Source: Bacteroidales bacterium
GTDB taxonomy: Bacteria; Bacteroidota; Bacteroidia; Bacteroidales; VadinHA17
Assembly (NCBI GenBank): GCA_022865305.1
Contig: JALHSP010000109.1
Location: 21,948-85,947, forward strand
Direction of reading: 5' to 3'
DNA length: 64,000 bases
Positions 26,972 through 36,430 of this stretch are shown here, one piece after another (position 1 is the first letter of the stretch; each line of letters opens with the position of its first letter). The notes beneath the pieces were generated by a model, which ran no database searches, was not told the origin of the DNA, and worked only from the letters and a program-made list of their open reading frames with translations. Both the position numbers and the translations under genes were made by a program.

Positions 26972-27298
26972 ATGTCAATCAAAGAAAAATTTATGAATGA
27001 AATGATGGGACGTCAATTTGAGAGCATGTCAGCAGATTATAAAAAACAAATGATGGAAACCATGATGGATAAATTCTTTTCATCAATGACGGATGATGAA
27101 AAGAAAGAGATTTTTTCAGGTATGATGCCAAAGATGATGGGCCAGATGACGGGTAATAATCCCATGATGGGCATGATGTCAATGATGATGGGCAGAAAAA
27201 CAAGTAAAACCGATAAAGGTAATGAAGAAGGTAAAATGCCCTGGGATATGTGCTGTGAGATGATGACCGGGATCAAGGAAACGGCAAATACCTGCTAA
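26972..27298 (+). CDS. Methionine-rich small protein next to ArsR regulator
   Basis: This 108-residue protein has about a quarter Met, in MM/MxxM runs (MGRQFESMSADYKKQMMETM, MMPKMMGQMTGNNPMMGMMS), and ends in MCCEMM...NTC. There is no signal peptide or membrane span. Similar Met-rich proteins occur in anaerobic Proteobacteria beside ArsR-type genes. Met clusters with a CC pair suggest soft-metal (copper, silver) or thiol-type binding, but this is inference. The strong ribosome-binding site supports this start and high expression. Confidence 0.75.
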   Translation: MSIKEKFMNEMMGRQFESMSADYKKQMMETMMDKFFSSMTDDEKKEIFSGMMPKMMGQMTGNNPMMGMMSMMMGRKTSKTDKGNEEGKMPWDMCCEMMTGIKETANTC

Positions 27299-27370
27299 GC
27301 AGGCTGGCTAATAAAAACTTGATTGATTACAAAGTCTAAATTCTACTGGTTAAACCTTCACATTGATTGA

Positions 27371-28846
27371 TCAGCTTACATCCCGGAACACTCTTTTGAA
27401 ATGATAGCCATAAATGCTGTAGGTAACTGCCAGAGGGAATAATTTCGGTTTGTTAAAGATGCTCCAGAACAGGAGGCTCCAATAGTATCTCCGGTCTCTA
27501 TTAAAAATACCTATATATACCATTGATTTTATTAATGCCATAATCTTATTAAATGAAATTGGGTCCCGAAACAGAGGCTTGTATTGTTTTAAAAACAATA
27601 ATACCCTGGCATAATACAACTTACCGGAATATATTTCGCGAACAATTTTCTGATATCCTGATAGCAACTCATCTTTGTCCATTACCGGTACAAAATTCAA
27701 AGAGTAATCCGTATTGTCGCCGGTGAATTTGCCAATTATCCTGCCTTCATTTTTTAATCGCCCGTAGAGTTTTGATAATCGCGGTGCATTCAGAAGCCCC
27801 ACCATTGCTGTTATGATTCCGCTTTTCTGAATAAAGTCGATCTGACGTTGAAAGATATTCGGGGGATCATTGTCAAATCCGACTATAAAACCGGCCATTA
27901 CTTCAATACCGTGCCGCTGGATTGTTTTTATACTCCCGATCAGTTCACGATTATTATTCTGAAGCTTGTTACATTCCGTTAAACAACTCTCGTCAGGGGT
28001 TTCAATACCTATAAAAACCTTGGCAAATCCTGCTTTACCCATCATACCCCTCAGATCTTCATCGTCGGCCAGGTTAATAGTAGCTTCCGTTATGAAATTA
28101 AACGGCTGGCCATTGGACTTCATCCAGCTGGTAATAGCAGGCAGCAACTCGGTTTTCAGATTCTTTTTATGTCCGATAAAATTATCATCCACGAAGAACA
28201 CACTGCCTTTCCATCCGATCTGTAACAACTGGTCTAACTCAGCAATGACCTGAACAGGAGTTTTTGTACGCACACGATGTCCAAACAGTGCTGTTATATC
28301 GCAGAATTCGCAGTCGAAGGGACAACCTCGTGAATATTGTATCGCTGCGGTTGCATAATTACGGGATTTTATCAATGAATAATCGGGTAATGGTGAGTTT
28401 GTGATGTCAGCAAACTTATCCGATTGATAAATTCTTTTTGCCCTGTTGTTTTTGATGTCTTCAATAAAAAGAGGAAGAGTTATTTCTGCTTCATTCAGTA
28501 CAAGGTAATCAATATCAGGATATTGTTCATATTCTTCTGTAAACAATGGACCTCCGCCCACTATTTTGGTTTTAAGGTGTTTACATTGCCCGATAATTTG
28601 TTTCACCGAAACTGACTGTATGGAAATGGCACTGATAAACACAAAATCAGCCCACTTAATATCTTCATCCTTAAGCCTGGAAACATTGAGGTCTGTCAAC
28701 CTCTTATTCCATTCATCAGGAAGTAACGAAGCCACGGTAAGTATACCTAATGGGACATTTGCTGACTTTTTCGAAATAAACTTCAGGGCATGTTTAAAGC
28801 TCCAGTATGTATCAGGATATTTAGGATATACCAATAGAATATTCAT
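27371..28846 (-). CDS. B12-binding domain radical SAM protein (DUF4070 type)
   Basis: The 491-residue protein has an N-terminal cobalamin-binding-like Rossmann domain (NILLVYPKYPDTYWSFKHAL, then KIVGGGPLFTEE). The radical SAM core (YSRGCPFDCEFCDITALFGH) has the CxxxCxxC cluster motif. FIGIETPDESCLTECNK and VMAGFIVGFDND are typical of the group that includes hopanoid methylases (HpnP/HpnR-like). The C-terminal part is DUF4070 with hydrophobic helices. Its substrate cannot be told; lipid or tetrapyrrole methylation or ring chemistry are options. The upstream gap carries three direct repeats (see 28907). Confidence 0.88.
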   Translation of the reverse strand: MNILLVYPKYPDTYWSFKHALKFISKKSANVPLGILTVASLLPDEWNKRLTDLNVSRLKDEDIKWADFVFISAISIQSVSVKQIIGQCKHLKTKIVGGGPLFTEEYEQYPDIDYLVLNEAEITLPLFIEDIKNNRAKRIYQSDKFADITNSPLPDYSLIKSRNYATAAIQYSRGCPFDCEFCDITALFGHRVRTKTPVQVIAELDQLLQIGWKGSVFFVDDNFIGHKKNLKTELLPAITSWMKSNGQPFNFITEATINLADDEDLRGMMGKAGFAKVFIGIETPDESCLTECNKLQNNNRELIGSIKTIQRHGIEVMAGFIVGFDNDPPNIFQRQIDFIQKSGIITAMVGLLNAPRLSKLYGRLKNEGRIIGKFTGDNTDYSLNFVPVMDKDELLSGYQKIVREIYSGKLYYARVLLFLKQYKPLFRDPISFNKIMALIKSMVYIGIFNRDRRYYWSLLFWSIFNKPKLFPLAVTYSIYGYHFKRVFRDVS

Positions 28847-28906
28847 AACAATAATAAAATAAATTTCGGTAAAGTTATTTCCAGGCTATATTCACAACAA
28901 AAAGAA

Positions 28907-28956
28907 GGGACTAATCAACACCAAACAGGGATAAACCAGACAAAATGGGGACTAAT
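28907..28956 (-). promoter_or_regulatory. Three 20/21-bp-spaced direct repeats, candidate LytTR operator
   Basis: GGGACTAAT (28907), GGGATAAAC (28928) and GGGACTAAT (28948) are spaced 21 and 20 bp apart, two helical turns. LytTR regulators usually bind 9-bp direct repeats with a period near 21 bp. The repeats lie 60-110 bp upstream of the radical SAM gene start and directly beside the LytTR regulator gene at 28996. No binding evidence exists, so this is inferred. Confidence 0.5.
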
Positions 28957-28964
28957 GTCAGATA

Positions 28965-28992
28965 TTCAGGGTGAATGGCATTCATCCCTGAA
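28965..28992 (-). terminator. Hairpin just after the LytTR gene stop
   Basis: TTCAGGGTGAAT (28965-28976) pairs with ATTCATCCCTGAA (28980-28992), with one bulge and a 3-nt loop. It follows the stop of the minus-strand LytTR gene by 3 bp but has no T-run, so it may be an RNA-end protector or a weak terminator. Confidence 0.4.
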
Positions 28993-28995
28993 CGG

Positions 28996-29817
28996 CTAAA
29001 GGGACTCTTTAAGCTTTAACAGATACTGGCGTGAAACCGGGATTTGCTCTTTATATCCCTTTATTGTGATCCAGTGGTTATTATAACTCTTACTGAGTTT
29101 TTCGATGTAATGCCTGTTTACAATGCATATTCTATGGCAACGAATAAAATTTGAATACTCTTTTAACTGAAGCTCAATATTCTTTAAAGTATTCCGGATG
29201 AGGCTTTTCTTAAAATCGTCACCCTGCTTATATACGATTTCCACATAGTTATCGGCCGATCTGATAAAAACGATCTCTGCAATGAGGAGTGTAAGGATTT
29301 CCGTTTTGTTTTCAGAAATAAACTCAATGGATTTGTTCAGATTATCATCTTCGCATTTTTCAACTTTATTTTGTATTATTTTCTTTTCTGAAATGAGGGA
29401 TTCGTTTTGTTGTATTAACTCTTTATTTAAATCATATAACCTTAATATCACCGGCGGAGCAAGACATATTAAAACTACTTTGAAAACAATATAAAATGAG
29501 AGACTTACAAATCCAACGTACCTAAGATAGAAAGCAAAAGCTACCGAGCTTAAAGCTAGAATAATAATCCCATCCAGGTATATATTTATAACAGATGTAT
29601 TAGTGGAATTTAACTTATTACGGATAATCCAATGTAAAACAACCCTTACCAGGAACATAAACAGAAAAACTATAGCCCCAAATCCGGCAATAAACAGCAG
29701 CCTGTTATTAAAATCAAACCTGTCGATCGGAAAAGGTTGAAAAAACAGGATAAATAAAAAGATACCAAAGCTGATGCCAAGTAAAAGTCTGAGATTCTTG
29801 TTAAATAGCTGTATCAA
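28996..29817 (-). CDS. Membrane-anchored LytTR transcriptional regulator
   Basis: The 273-residue protein has four membrane spans in residues 10-125 (LLLGISFGIFLFILFF, FIAGFGAIVFLFMFLVRVVL), a coiled linker (LNKELIQQNESLISEKK) and a C-terminal LytTR DNA-binding domain (IVFIRSADNYVEIVYK, FIRCHRICIVNRHYIEKLSK). It is a one-component type: no receiver domain and no kinase beside it. Its likely sites are the direct repeats upstream of the radical SAM gene. Its signal is unknown. Confidence 0.88.
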   Translation of the reverse strand: MIQLFNKNLRLLLGISFGIFLFILFFQPFPIDRFDFNNRLLFIAGFGAIVFLFMFLVRVVLHWIIRNKLNSTNTSVINIYLDGIIILALSSVAFAFYLRYVGFVSLSFYIVFKVVLICLAPPVILRLYDLNKELIQQNESLISEKKIIQNKVEKCEDDNLNKSIEFISENKTEILTLLIAEIVFIRSADNYVEIVYKQGDDFKKSLIRNTLKNIELQLKEYSNFIRCHRICIVNRHYIEKLSKSYNNHWITIKGYKEQIPVSRQYLLKLKESL

Positions 29818-29877
29818 CTGGTTAAATTGATTATTAATTATTTTTTAACCCGTTTTCTCCCGCTAAGACAAGGAATC

Positions 29878-30165
29878 TTACAGGCTACTAATATTAAATT
29901 CAAAATTAATATTTTTTCGCTCTTGTCCTGATTTTAAAATAAAAAACGACGCCCGGAAAGAGCGTCGCTGTTTCTGTCTGAGATCATTAATGTCTTTTTT
30001 CTGTTTTTCTGTCAGGTTGGGAATCCTGTCCAGCAACGGTCTGTCCATCGGCATTCCGGATCGTTCCGGTCGATCCATCCATAACGGACCCATACCTGGC
30101 CTCATGCCACGCATCTGCAGTGAATCCTGATTATGAAGCATCAATGGCAAATGAGCTACGTGCTT
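29878..30165 (-). pseudogene. Spy/CpxP-like (LTXXQ) periplasmic protein fragment
   Basis: The recognisable part is MRPGMGPLWMDRPERSGMPM followed by IPNLTEKQKKDINDLRQKQR. This is the Met/Pro-rich start and the first LTxxQ helix of Spy/CpxP-type periplasmic proteins. There is no signal peptide: upstream the frame runs into the end of the isomerase remnant. Downstream it runs straight into a terminator hairpin, so about two thirds of the helical domain is missing. It was probably left by deletions on both sides. Confidence 0.6.
29941..29967 (-). terminator. Rho-independent terminator (minus strand)
   Basis: A 6-bp stem (CGACGC at 29947-29952, GCGTCG at 29962-29967) with a 9-nt loop is followed on the minus strand by a run of six T. 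It sits inside the frame of the Spy-like fragment, right where the family sequence ends. Confidence 0.65.
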
Positions 30166-30170
30166 TAAAA

Positions 30171-30940
30171 TTATTCCAGGAAACTTATCCCTGTTTTTTT
30201 CCATGTTTCACGAACATATTCAGCCGCCAGAATATAATCTTCCTGTTTTTCAAGGTGCTCAAGCATAAATGGAATATCTTTAAGTTTGCTTGTTTCCTGT
30301 AATAAAACAGCATAGTTCAGCGAACCCTGCCCGGGCCTGCGCTCTTCCAGGTGAACTGTCAATTCCGGTAAAATGGTTATGTCCTTGGCATGAATTGATT
30401 TGATATATGGACCCAGCTTGGTAAAACATTCCCTTATGAATGCAGCATTATTAAAATATCTCTGAGGACTCGAAATCATATTCACCGGATCGAGATGAGC
30501 AGCAAACTGTTTACGGTCGATTGCTTTAATCAACTGAAGATATGAGTCGGGTGAATCGGGAAGCATGTATGGCATCGGCTCAAGCGTATAAAAAGCACTC
30601 ACCGGTTTTACCTGATCTATAATATATCTGACTGTCTCCACAATTAAATCGAATGTTTCCCGGGTATAGTTTCCGGGATAAGGTCCATCCCAGATTTTAC
30701 AAGTTCTCCGGGTGCACCAGGCTGGACAGGACAATATGCAGCACTGTATCTCAATGACCTGACACTCTTTACCCATTCCACAGGATCAGAGAATTTACCC
30801 GGTACAGGAGCACCAAGCCGTACAGGATAACCGTTCATGTTGTTCTTTCCTGCTTTTAAAACTGATGGCATAATGGTTAAACCTGTTGCTATTACAGCAC
30901 CTTTTTTTATAAAATGACGCCTGCTGAATTTTTTTTTCAT
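30171..30940 (-). pseudogene. Exported sugar phosphate isomerase-like gene with internal deletion
   Basis: The N-terminal frame (from 30940) has a Tat-type leader (KFSRRHFIKKGAVIATGLTI) and the start of a xylose-isomerase-like barrel (GYPVRLGAPVPGKFSDPVEW, LRYSAAYCPVQPGAPGELVK). Near 30697 the family sequence jumps to CKIWDGPYPGNYTRETFDL in another frame and then runs normally to the stop at 30171 (FYTLEPMPYMLPDSPDSYLQ, IKSIHAKDI). About 65 codons in the middle are missing and the frame is shifted, so no full-length product can be made. Confidence 0.8.
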
Positions 30941-30954
30941 GATTGATGACCTGA

Positions 30955-32091
30955 TTAATAATACCTGCCGATATATTTATTCCCAACTATAAGCTTTTTC
31001 ATTTCAAGCGGATCAATTGTGTCCTGTTTTTTGTAGATAATCTTCCCCCCTGGTTCAACAAGCAGCGTATAAGGTAAGCCGCCCTGCCAGTCGGGATCCA
31101 CTGCTTCAATCATTTCATATACATCATCCTTATTAAAAATGTAATTTTTATTGGATGCCTGCTGTACTTTCAGAAAACTAAGTACATCTGCTTTTCTTTC
31201 CTGCTTGTCAGCACTGATTGAGATGAACTCAAATGGGCGACCGCGATACATGCGGTCAATGATCACCATGTCGGGAAATTCTGTAATGCATGGCCCGCAC
31301 CATGTCGCCCATATATTTATCAGTCGCAGTTTTCCTGAGGAGGAATTTTTTATAAGCTCTTTTATGCCCTGAACCTCAATCTCCTCGAGCGTCACTGGTA
31401 ATTCAGCCCATTGTTTATAAAGCCTTTTGGTATATTCATCCTTCCACGACCATTTAATGGAACAGCCAAACACTTTAGTTACCGGAGTTTTAACGGATTC
31501 CCCGGCCAGGACAGCATCGATAGCATTCCTTATATCTTCACCTTTACCTGTTCCGGGTTTTTCTGATCCGTCGACACGTCCGGCATAACGTAGAATGCGA
31601 TTCCTGTCAAAAACAAAACAATGTGGTGTGGCTACAGGACCGTAGGCAAGGGCGGCCTTCTGCTCATCACCATCATATAAATAGGGAAATGTAAATCCCT
31701 TATCTTCCGCCCTTAGCTTCATCTCTTCAAAGCTGTCGCCCATATCCGAATAACCTAGTTCAGAATAGTTCAAAGCATTGACATCATTTGGAGAGATCAT
31801 TACCACAGCAACCCCTTTCGGCTTATAATCTTTTGCAAGAGCAATAATGCGGTCTTCATATGCCTGGGCGGTAGGGCAATGATTACAGCTGAAAATAATA
31901 ACCAGTACCGGAGCTTTATCAAAATCCTTCAGGTTATATGTTTTCCCATCAACTCCCTGAAGGCTGAAATCAGGTGCCCGATTACCAATTTCGAGAGTTT
32001 TTGGTTCAGTATGAGTTGCCTGCGGGAATCCCTTGACAGAATAAAATAAAACAAGCAGGAAAAATAAAGATGCTTTCAAAAGTTTCTTCAT
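30955..32091 (-). CDS. Exported double thioredoxin-fold protein (redoxin + TlpA-like)
   Basis: The start is at MKKLLKASLFF (32091), with a signal peptide (FLLVLFYSVKGFPQ). Residues about 45-200 form a peroxiredoxin/redoxin-type domain (APDFSLQGVDGKTYNLKDFD) with a CNHCP active site. Residues about 235-375 form a TlpA-like thioredoxin domain (LRLINIWATWCGPC) with CGPC. Both active sites are complete. The two domains probably work in extracytoplasmic thiol-disulfide or peroxide chemistry. It lies 14 bp upstream of the broken isomerase gene, on the same strand. Confidence 0.88.
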   Translation of the reverse strand: MKKLLKASLFFLLVLFYSVKGFPQATHTEPKTLEIGNRAPDFSLQGVDGKTYNLKDFDKAPVLVIIFSCNHCPTAQAYEDRIIALAKDYKPKGVAVVMISPNDVNALNYSELGYSDMGDSFEEMKLRAEDKGFTFPYLYDGDEQKAALAYGPVATPHCFVFDRNRILRYAGRVDGSEKPGTGKGEDIRNAIDAVLAGESVKTPVTKVFGCSIKWSWKDEYTKRLYKQWAELPVTLEEIEVQGIKELIKNSSSGKLRLINIWATWCGPCITEFPDMVIIDRMYRGRPFEFISISADKQERKADVLSFLKVQQASNKNYIFNKDDVYEMIEAVDPDWQGGLPYTLLVEPGGKIIYKKQDTIDPLEMKKLIVGNKYIGRYY

Positions 32092-32267
32092 GATATTCAG
32101 ATCAATAGTTAAATACATTTCAAATATATTTTCTTTTTGTCAATGTATATAAAATTTAGACAGATGATTTAATTTTCAATAAGAAAAGAGAACCAGAAAA
32201 AGAAATCGCACTTCTATAATCAGAAGTCATAATAATTTTTTTACCTTTTATACCTAAAATCCGGAAT

Positions 32268-34430
32268 ATGAACAGGAGAAATTTTATAAGGACTACATCA
32301 GTAATAGCTGGGGGTTATGCTATTTCAGAACCCTCAATATTTGAGAATGTCAGGATGCATCAAGAGACATCATGGTTCGACCGGCCGATGAGATGGGCAC
32401 AGCTGACGCTTGTAGAAAATGATCCGGGTCGCTTTGATCCCGATTTCTGGCTCGCATATTTTAAGCGCGTTCATGCTGACGGTGCCACCCTGAGTGCCGG
32501 CGGGATTGTAGCATATTATCCCACTGATGTGCCGATGCACCACCGAAGCAACTGGCTGGGTGACTTTGATCCATTCGGATACCTGTTGGAAGGATGCCGT
32601 AAAATGAATATGCCGGTAATTGCCCGTACCGATCCTCATGCTACATGGCAGAATGTATTCGAGGCTCATCCCGAATGGATCGCAGTGACTGCCAATGGTG
32701 AAAAACGTCGCCACTGGGCAAATCCGGAATTATGGGTGACATGTGCATTAGGTCCATATAATTTTGAGCTCATGACACAGGTACATAATGAAATAATGGA
32801 GAGATACCAGCCTGACGGCATTTTTTCCAACCGATGGGCCGGTCATGGTATTTGCTACTGCGAACACTGTAAAAAGAATTTCAGAGAATATTCCGGATTG
32901 GAACTGCCCGTAACCAGCAACCGGTTTGATCCGGCATACCAGAAATATTCGGAATGGAATATTTCCCGCCTTAAAGACCTCTGGCTCCTTTGGGACAGTG
33001 TAATTAGAAAGCATAAATCTTCATCCCGGTTTATTCCCAACGGATTTCCTGACAAAGTAATTACCGGTCAGCTTTCAGATATAGTATTTACCGATCATCA
33101 GGCAAGGAGCGGTGTAACAATGCCATGGTCTAACGGCAAAGTTGCAAAAGAACTACGGGCGTCAATAGGCATGAAGCCGCTGGGAGGAATTTTCAGTGTG
33201 GGATTTGAGGAACAATACCGGTGGAAGGATTCAGTACAAAATGAGGCTGAGATCAGGGTTTGGGTTGCGGAAGGTATTGCAAATGGTATGCGTCCATGGT
33301 TCACAAAATTTTCCGGTGTGCTTTACGACAGGCGCTGGCTCGATATAGTTGAAAAAATTTATAATACACATTACCGGAATGAGGGTTACCTGAGAAATAC
33401 GGCTCCTCTTGCACGTGTAGGAATGGTGTTTTCTGAACAGACCAGAAATTATGGAGCTGAGAAGTGGCAGCAGAGAAGCGGCGATCATGCGCTTGGGATG
33501 TACCATGCTCTTATAGAGGACCGGATGCCATTCGAAATGGTCAATGATCGCCTGCTTGACACTGAACATCTGAAGCCTTTCCGTCTTCTGATTCTGCCAA
33601 ACATTCCCACACTTTCCGTTAAACAGTGTAATCAGCTGAAGCAATTCGTTGAGGAAGGTGGCAGTCTGCTGGCTACTTTTGAGACATCACTCTATGATGA
33701 GAATGGTAAAAGACGAGAAGATTTCGGTCTTGCCGATCTGTTCGGGGTCTCTTATGACGGAGGCGTTGAAGGACCAATGCAGAACAGCTATCTGCGCTTA
33801 AAAAGTGATCCGGCAACAAATCAATTTCATCCGGTGCTGAAAGGCCTTGAAGATGCTTACAGGATTATCAACACAATCCACAGGATAAAAGTAAAATCCA
33901 GATCAGAATTTCCCGGTCCGGTTACTCTGATACCGACATATCCTGATCTGCCAATGGAACATGTGTACCCGCGTTTTCCTGATACTGACATCCGTGAGCT
34001 TTACCTTCGCGATACCGGAAAAGGACGAATAGCTTATTTCCCCAACGATATTGACCGGTCTTTCTGGCAAATAATGTGTGCCGATCATGGTAAGCTTCTC
34101 CGAAATACAATCCGCTGGGCTCTTAACGAAGAACCGATAGCTGAAGTAAAAGGCCCGGGCGTAGTGGATGTAACTGTCTGGCGCCAGGAGCACTCCATGA
34201 CTGTTCATCTGGTAAACCTGACTAACCCTATGATGATGAAAGGGCCTTTCCGCGAGCTGATACCTGTATCCGCACAGGCAGTAATTAAAGTTCCTCAGAA
34301 TTTAAAAGTGTCTGCAGTACACTTATTGGTTAGTGGACAAAAGCTGTCTGCTGAAATAAAAGAAAATAAGGTAATACTGAATATCCCGCAGATACCTGAT
34401 CACGAGATTATCGCAATTGATTTGATATAA
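32268..34430 (+). CDS. Exported glycoside hydrolase-like protein with beta-galactosidase trimerisation domain
   Basis: The 720-residue protein has a Tat-type leader (NRRNFIRTTSVIAGGYAI). The N-terminal TIM barrel (PMRWAQLTLVENDPGRFD, ARTDPHATWQN) contains a Cys cluster, GICYCEHCKKNFREYSG, known from GH42-like and fucosidase-like Bacteroidota proteins. The middle is a GATase-like trimerisation domain (FRLLILPNIPTLSVKQCNQL, EGGSLLATFETSLYD). I cannot place the catalytic Glu pair with confidence, so the family number is open. It is followed by the enolase-superfamily gene (24 bp) and is probably co-transcribed. Confidence 0.75.
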   Translation: MNRRNFIRTTSVIAGGYAISEPSIFENVRMHQETSWFDRPMRWAQLTLVENDPGRFDPDFWLAYFKRVHADGATLSAGGIVAYYPTDVPMHHRSNWLGDFDPFGYLLEGCRKMNMPVIARTDPHATWQNVFEAHPEWIAVTANGEKRRHWANPELWVTCALGPYNFELMTQVHNEIMERYQPDGIFSNRWAGHGICYCEHCKKNFREYSGLELPVTSNRFDPAYQKYSEWNISRLKDLWLLWDSVIRKHKSSSRFIPNGFPDKVITGQLSDIVFTDHQARSGVTMPWSNGKVAKELRASIGMKPLGGIFSVGFEEQYRWKDSVQNEAEIRVWVAEGIANGMRPWFTKFSGVLYDRRWLDIVEKIYNTHYRNEGYLRNTAPLARVGMVFSEQTRNYGAEKWQQRSGDHALGMYHALIEDRMPFEMVNDRLLDTEHLKPFRLLILPNIPTLSVKQCNQLKQFVEEGGSLLATFETSLYDENGKRREDFGLADLFGVSYDGGVEGPMQNSYLRLKSDPATNQFHPVLKGLEDAYRIINTIHRIKVKSRSEFPGPVTLIPTYPDLPMEHVYPRFPDTDIRELYLRDTGKGRIAYFPNDIDRSFWQIMCADHGKLLRNTIRWALNEEPIAEVKGPGVVDVTVWRQEHSMTVHLVNLTNPMMMKGPFRELIPVSAQAVIKVPQNLKVSAVHLLVSGQKLSAEIKENKVILNIPQIPDHEIIAIDLI

Positions 34431-34453
34431 CTAACACGAAATAAAACAGATTT

Positions 34454-35743
34454 ATGAAAACCGATCGTCGCACATTCATTACAACTTCCATTGCCGGCGG
34501 ACTGGCTGCCACATTGCCGCTGTCATCCTGCCGCAAAGTTATGCAAGGCTCTGATTCGGAAACGTATAGAGTTAATTACCAGAGGCTTGATGAAATACTT
34601 AAACAACCTGTATTTAAGAAAGCACTGTTTAATTCACCCGTAATTATTGAATCGCTTGAATTGCTCCGCTACAGGAATAGTTTTTTATGCCGGGTAAGAT
34701 CTAAAGACGGGGCTGAGGGTATTTCAGTTGGCCATAGCGGGCAGTTAAGGTCATTATACCCGATTTTTACTAACCTTTTACAACCTTTTTTTATCAATAA
34801 AGATGCCCGTGACCTTGATCTTTTACTGGAAAAAGTTTTTATCTACAATCTGAATTTCAGGTTATCAGGGATGGCTCTTGGGGTACCCCTTGCCACTATT
34901 GAGTTTGCAATCCTTGATATGATGGGGCGCATTGCGGGGAAGTCTATTGGCGAACTGATAGGCAATATCTATAATCCTGAAGTCGCGGTTTACCAGGCAA
35001 CCGAATACCGGGAAAAACCGGTGGCAGAATCAATGGAACTGATTATTCGCGATGTAAAGGAATACAATGCCAGAGCTCTAAAGATCAAGGTCGGGGGATT
35101 AATGTTCATGACTGATGATATTAATGCCTCAGGTCCTCCCGGAAGAACTGAAGAAATTGTTCCACTGGTCAGAAAGACATTCGGAGATGATATGGTTCTC
35201 TATGCCGACTCAAATGGATTCTATTCAGTAGAAGAAGCTATCCGTGCAGGGAGATTACTGGAAGAATACGGTTTTGAGTTTTTTGAAGAGCCTGTTCCCT
35301 TTGACTGGTATGAGGAGACAAAAAAGGTCGCCGATGTACTTTCAATTCCTGTTGCAGGAGGAGAACAGGAATACAGCCTTCATGGATTTCGCTGGTTAAT
35401 AGCAAATGACGGCTTGCAGGTTGTTCAGCCTGATACTTATTATTTCGGAGGAATGATCCGTTCAATGAAAGTTGCTCTTATGGCAAATGAATTCGGAAAA
35501 TTATGTACACCTCACATGTCAGGAGGCGGATTGGGATTCCTCTATATGATGCATTTTGTATCAGCTCTTCCCAATGCCCTGCCTTACCATGAATTCAAAG
35601 GATTAAATACTGATGTTGTTTTTGAATGTAAAACATCCCCTTTAAAAAGTGTTGATGGGTTGATTAAAGTTCCGACAGGTCCGGGTTCAGGAGTGGAAAT
35701 AGATCCGGAATTTATCAGCAAGCATAAGATTGTACAAACATAG
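34454..35743 (+). CDS. Mandelate racemase/muconate lactonizing enzyme family, exported
   Basis: The 429-residue enolase-superfamily enzyme has a twin-Arg leader that also contains a lipobox-like Cys ([17 protein letters not shown]). The catalytic KxK is in [10 protein letters not shown]. The metal ligands are in [11 protein letters not shown] (Asp), [12 protein letters not shown] (Glu) and [10 protein letters not shown] (Glu). The general base His is probably in [10 protein letters not shown]. It likely dehydrates or racemises an acid sugar; D-galactonate-type dehydration fits the neighbours but is inference. Confidence 0.85.
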   Translation: MKTDRRTFITTSIAGGLAATLPLSSCRKVMQGSDSETYRVNYQRLDEILKQPVFKKALFNSPVIIESLELLRYRNSFLCRVRSKDGAEGISVGHSGQLRSLYPIFTNLLQPFFINKDARDLDLLLEKVFIYNLNFRLSGMALGVPLATIEFAILDMMGRIAGKSIGELIGNIYNPEVAVYQATEYREKPVAESMELIIRDVKEYNARALKIKVGGLMFMTDDINASGPPGRTEEIVPLVRKTFGDDMVLYADSNGFYSVEEAIRAGRLLEEYGFEFFEEPVPFDWYEETKKVADVLSIPVAGGEQEYSLHGFRWLIANDGLQVVQPDTYYFGGMIRSMKVALMANEFGKLCTPHMSGGGLGFLYMMHFVSALPNALPYHEFKGLNTDVVFECKTSPLKSVDGLIKVPTGPGSGVEIDPEFISKHKIVQT

Positions 35744-35794
35744 AGTGCAGCAGCAGGTAGAATGGCAGTCACTCTAAATATAAATCCTGTCACT

Positions 35795-35825
35795 TTTGAC
35801 AATTTAAAAATCTTTTATAACTTTA
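35795..35825 (+). promoter_or_regulatory. Bacteroidetes promoter, DUF937 gene
   Basis: TTTG at 35795-35798, a 19-bp spacer, then TAACTTTA at 35818-35825: a near-perfect -33/-7 pair, 66 bp before the ATG at 35892. Confidence 0.6.
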
Positions 35826-35891
35826 GATTTATTCGGATCAGGAAAGACTTTTCGGATTTCAAATTTATGTTTCATATAAATTAATCCGACT

Positions 35892-36368
35892 ATGGCAAAT
35901 TATATTGATGAGTTCATGAAGAACTACGGTCCTGAAGTAACCAGGCAGATGTCTTCGAATTTTAATATTGACCAGGGAACAGTGCAGAAACTTATCCCTC
36001 AGCTGGCTCCCCTTATTCTCAGCGGCCTGAAAAGGCAAAAAGATGACCAGGGAGGTGATGAAAGGGTGGATCACATTTTGAACAAATATGGTGATTCATC
36101 AGTTCTGAATAACATAAAGGACCTGATCTCTTCCAAAGCCACTGATACCTCCACCGATGCCAACTTAGGCGGATTGCTGGGAACGGGAGGAGGCACACTC
36201 GCTGCCCAGACACTAGGAAAACAGATGAATGTCGACTCCTCAGTGATTCAGAAGATGATACCCGCATTGGCTCCTCTGATTCTCGGAGCTTTGACCAAAA
36301 AGCGGGACGCCAGTTCATCAGGCATCTCCGGCATAGGATCACTCCTTGGAGGTATACTGCGCAGATAG
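35892..36368 (+). CDS. DUF937 domain protein
   Basis: The 158-residue protein has two repeats of the DUF937 motif: TVQKLIPQLAPLILSGLKRQ near residue 30 and VIQKMIPALAPLILGALTKK near residue 110. A Gly/Ser-rich tail (SSSGISGIGSLLGGILRR) follows. There is no signal peptide. The family is widespread and has no assigned function; the Gly-rich tail suggests a disordered or oligomerising end. It is preceded by its own promoter. Confidence 0.85.
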   Translation: MANYIDEFMKNYGPEVTRQMSSNFNIDQGTVQKLIPQLAPLILSGLKRQKDDQGGDERVDHILNKYGDSSVLNNIKDLISSKATDTSTDANLGGLLGTGGGTLAAQTLGKQMNVDSSVIQKMIPALAPLILGALTKKRDASSSGISGIGSLLGGILRR

Positions 36369-36430
36369 TTTAAAAGCCTTCAGGATTATTCTTATTCATT
36401 TTTATCATGCAGCGTAGTGCTGCGCGAATG

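Noticed and set aside
28965..28992. Firm terminator for the LytTR gene.
   Set aside because: The hairpin has a bulge and no T-run; listed only as a weak candidate.
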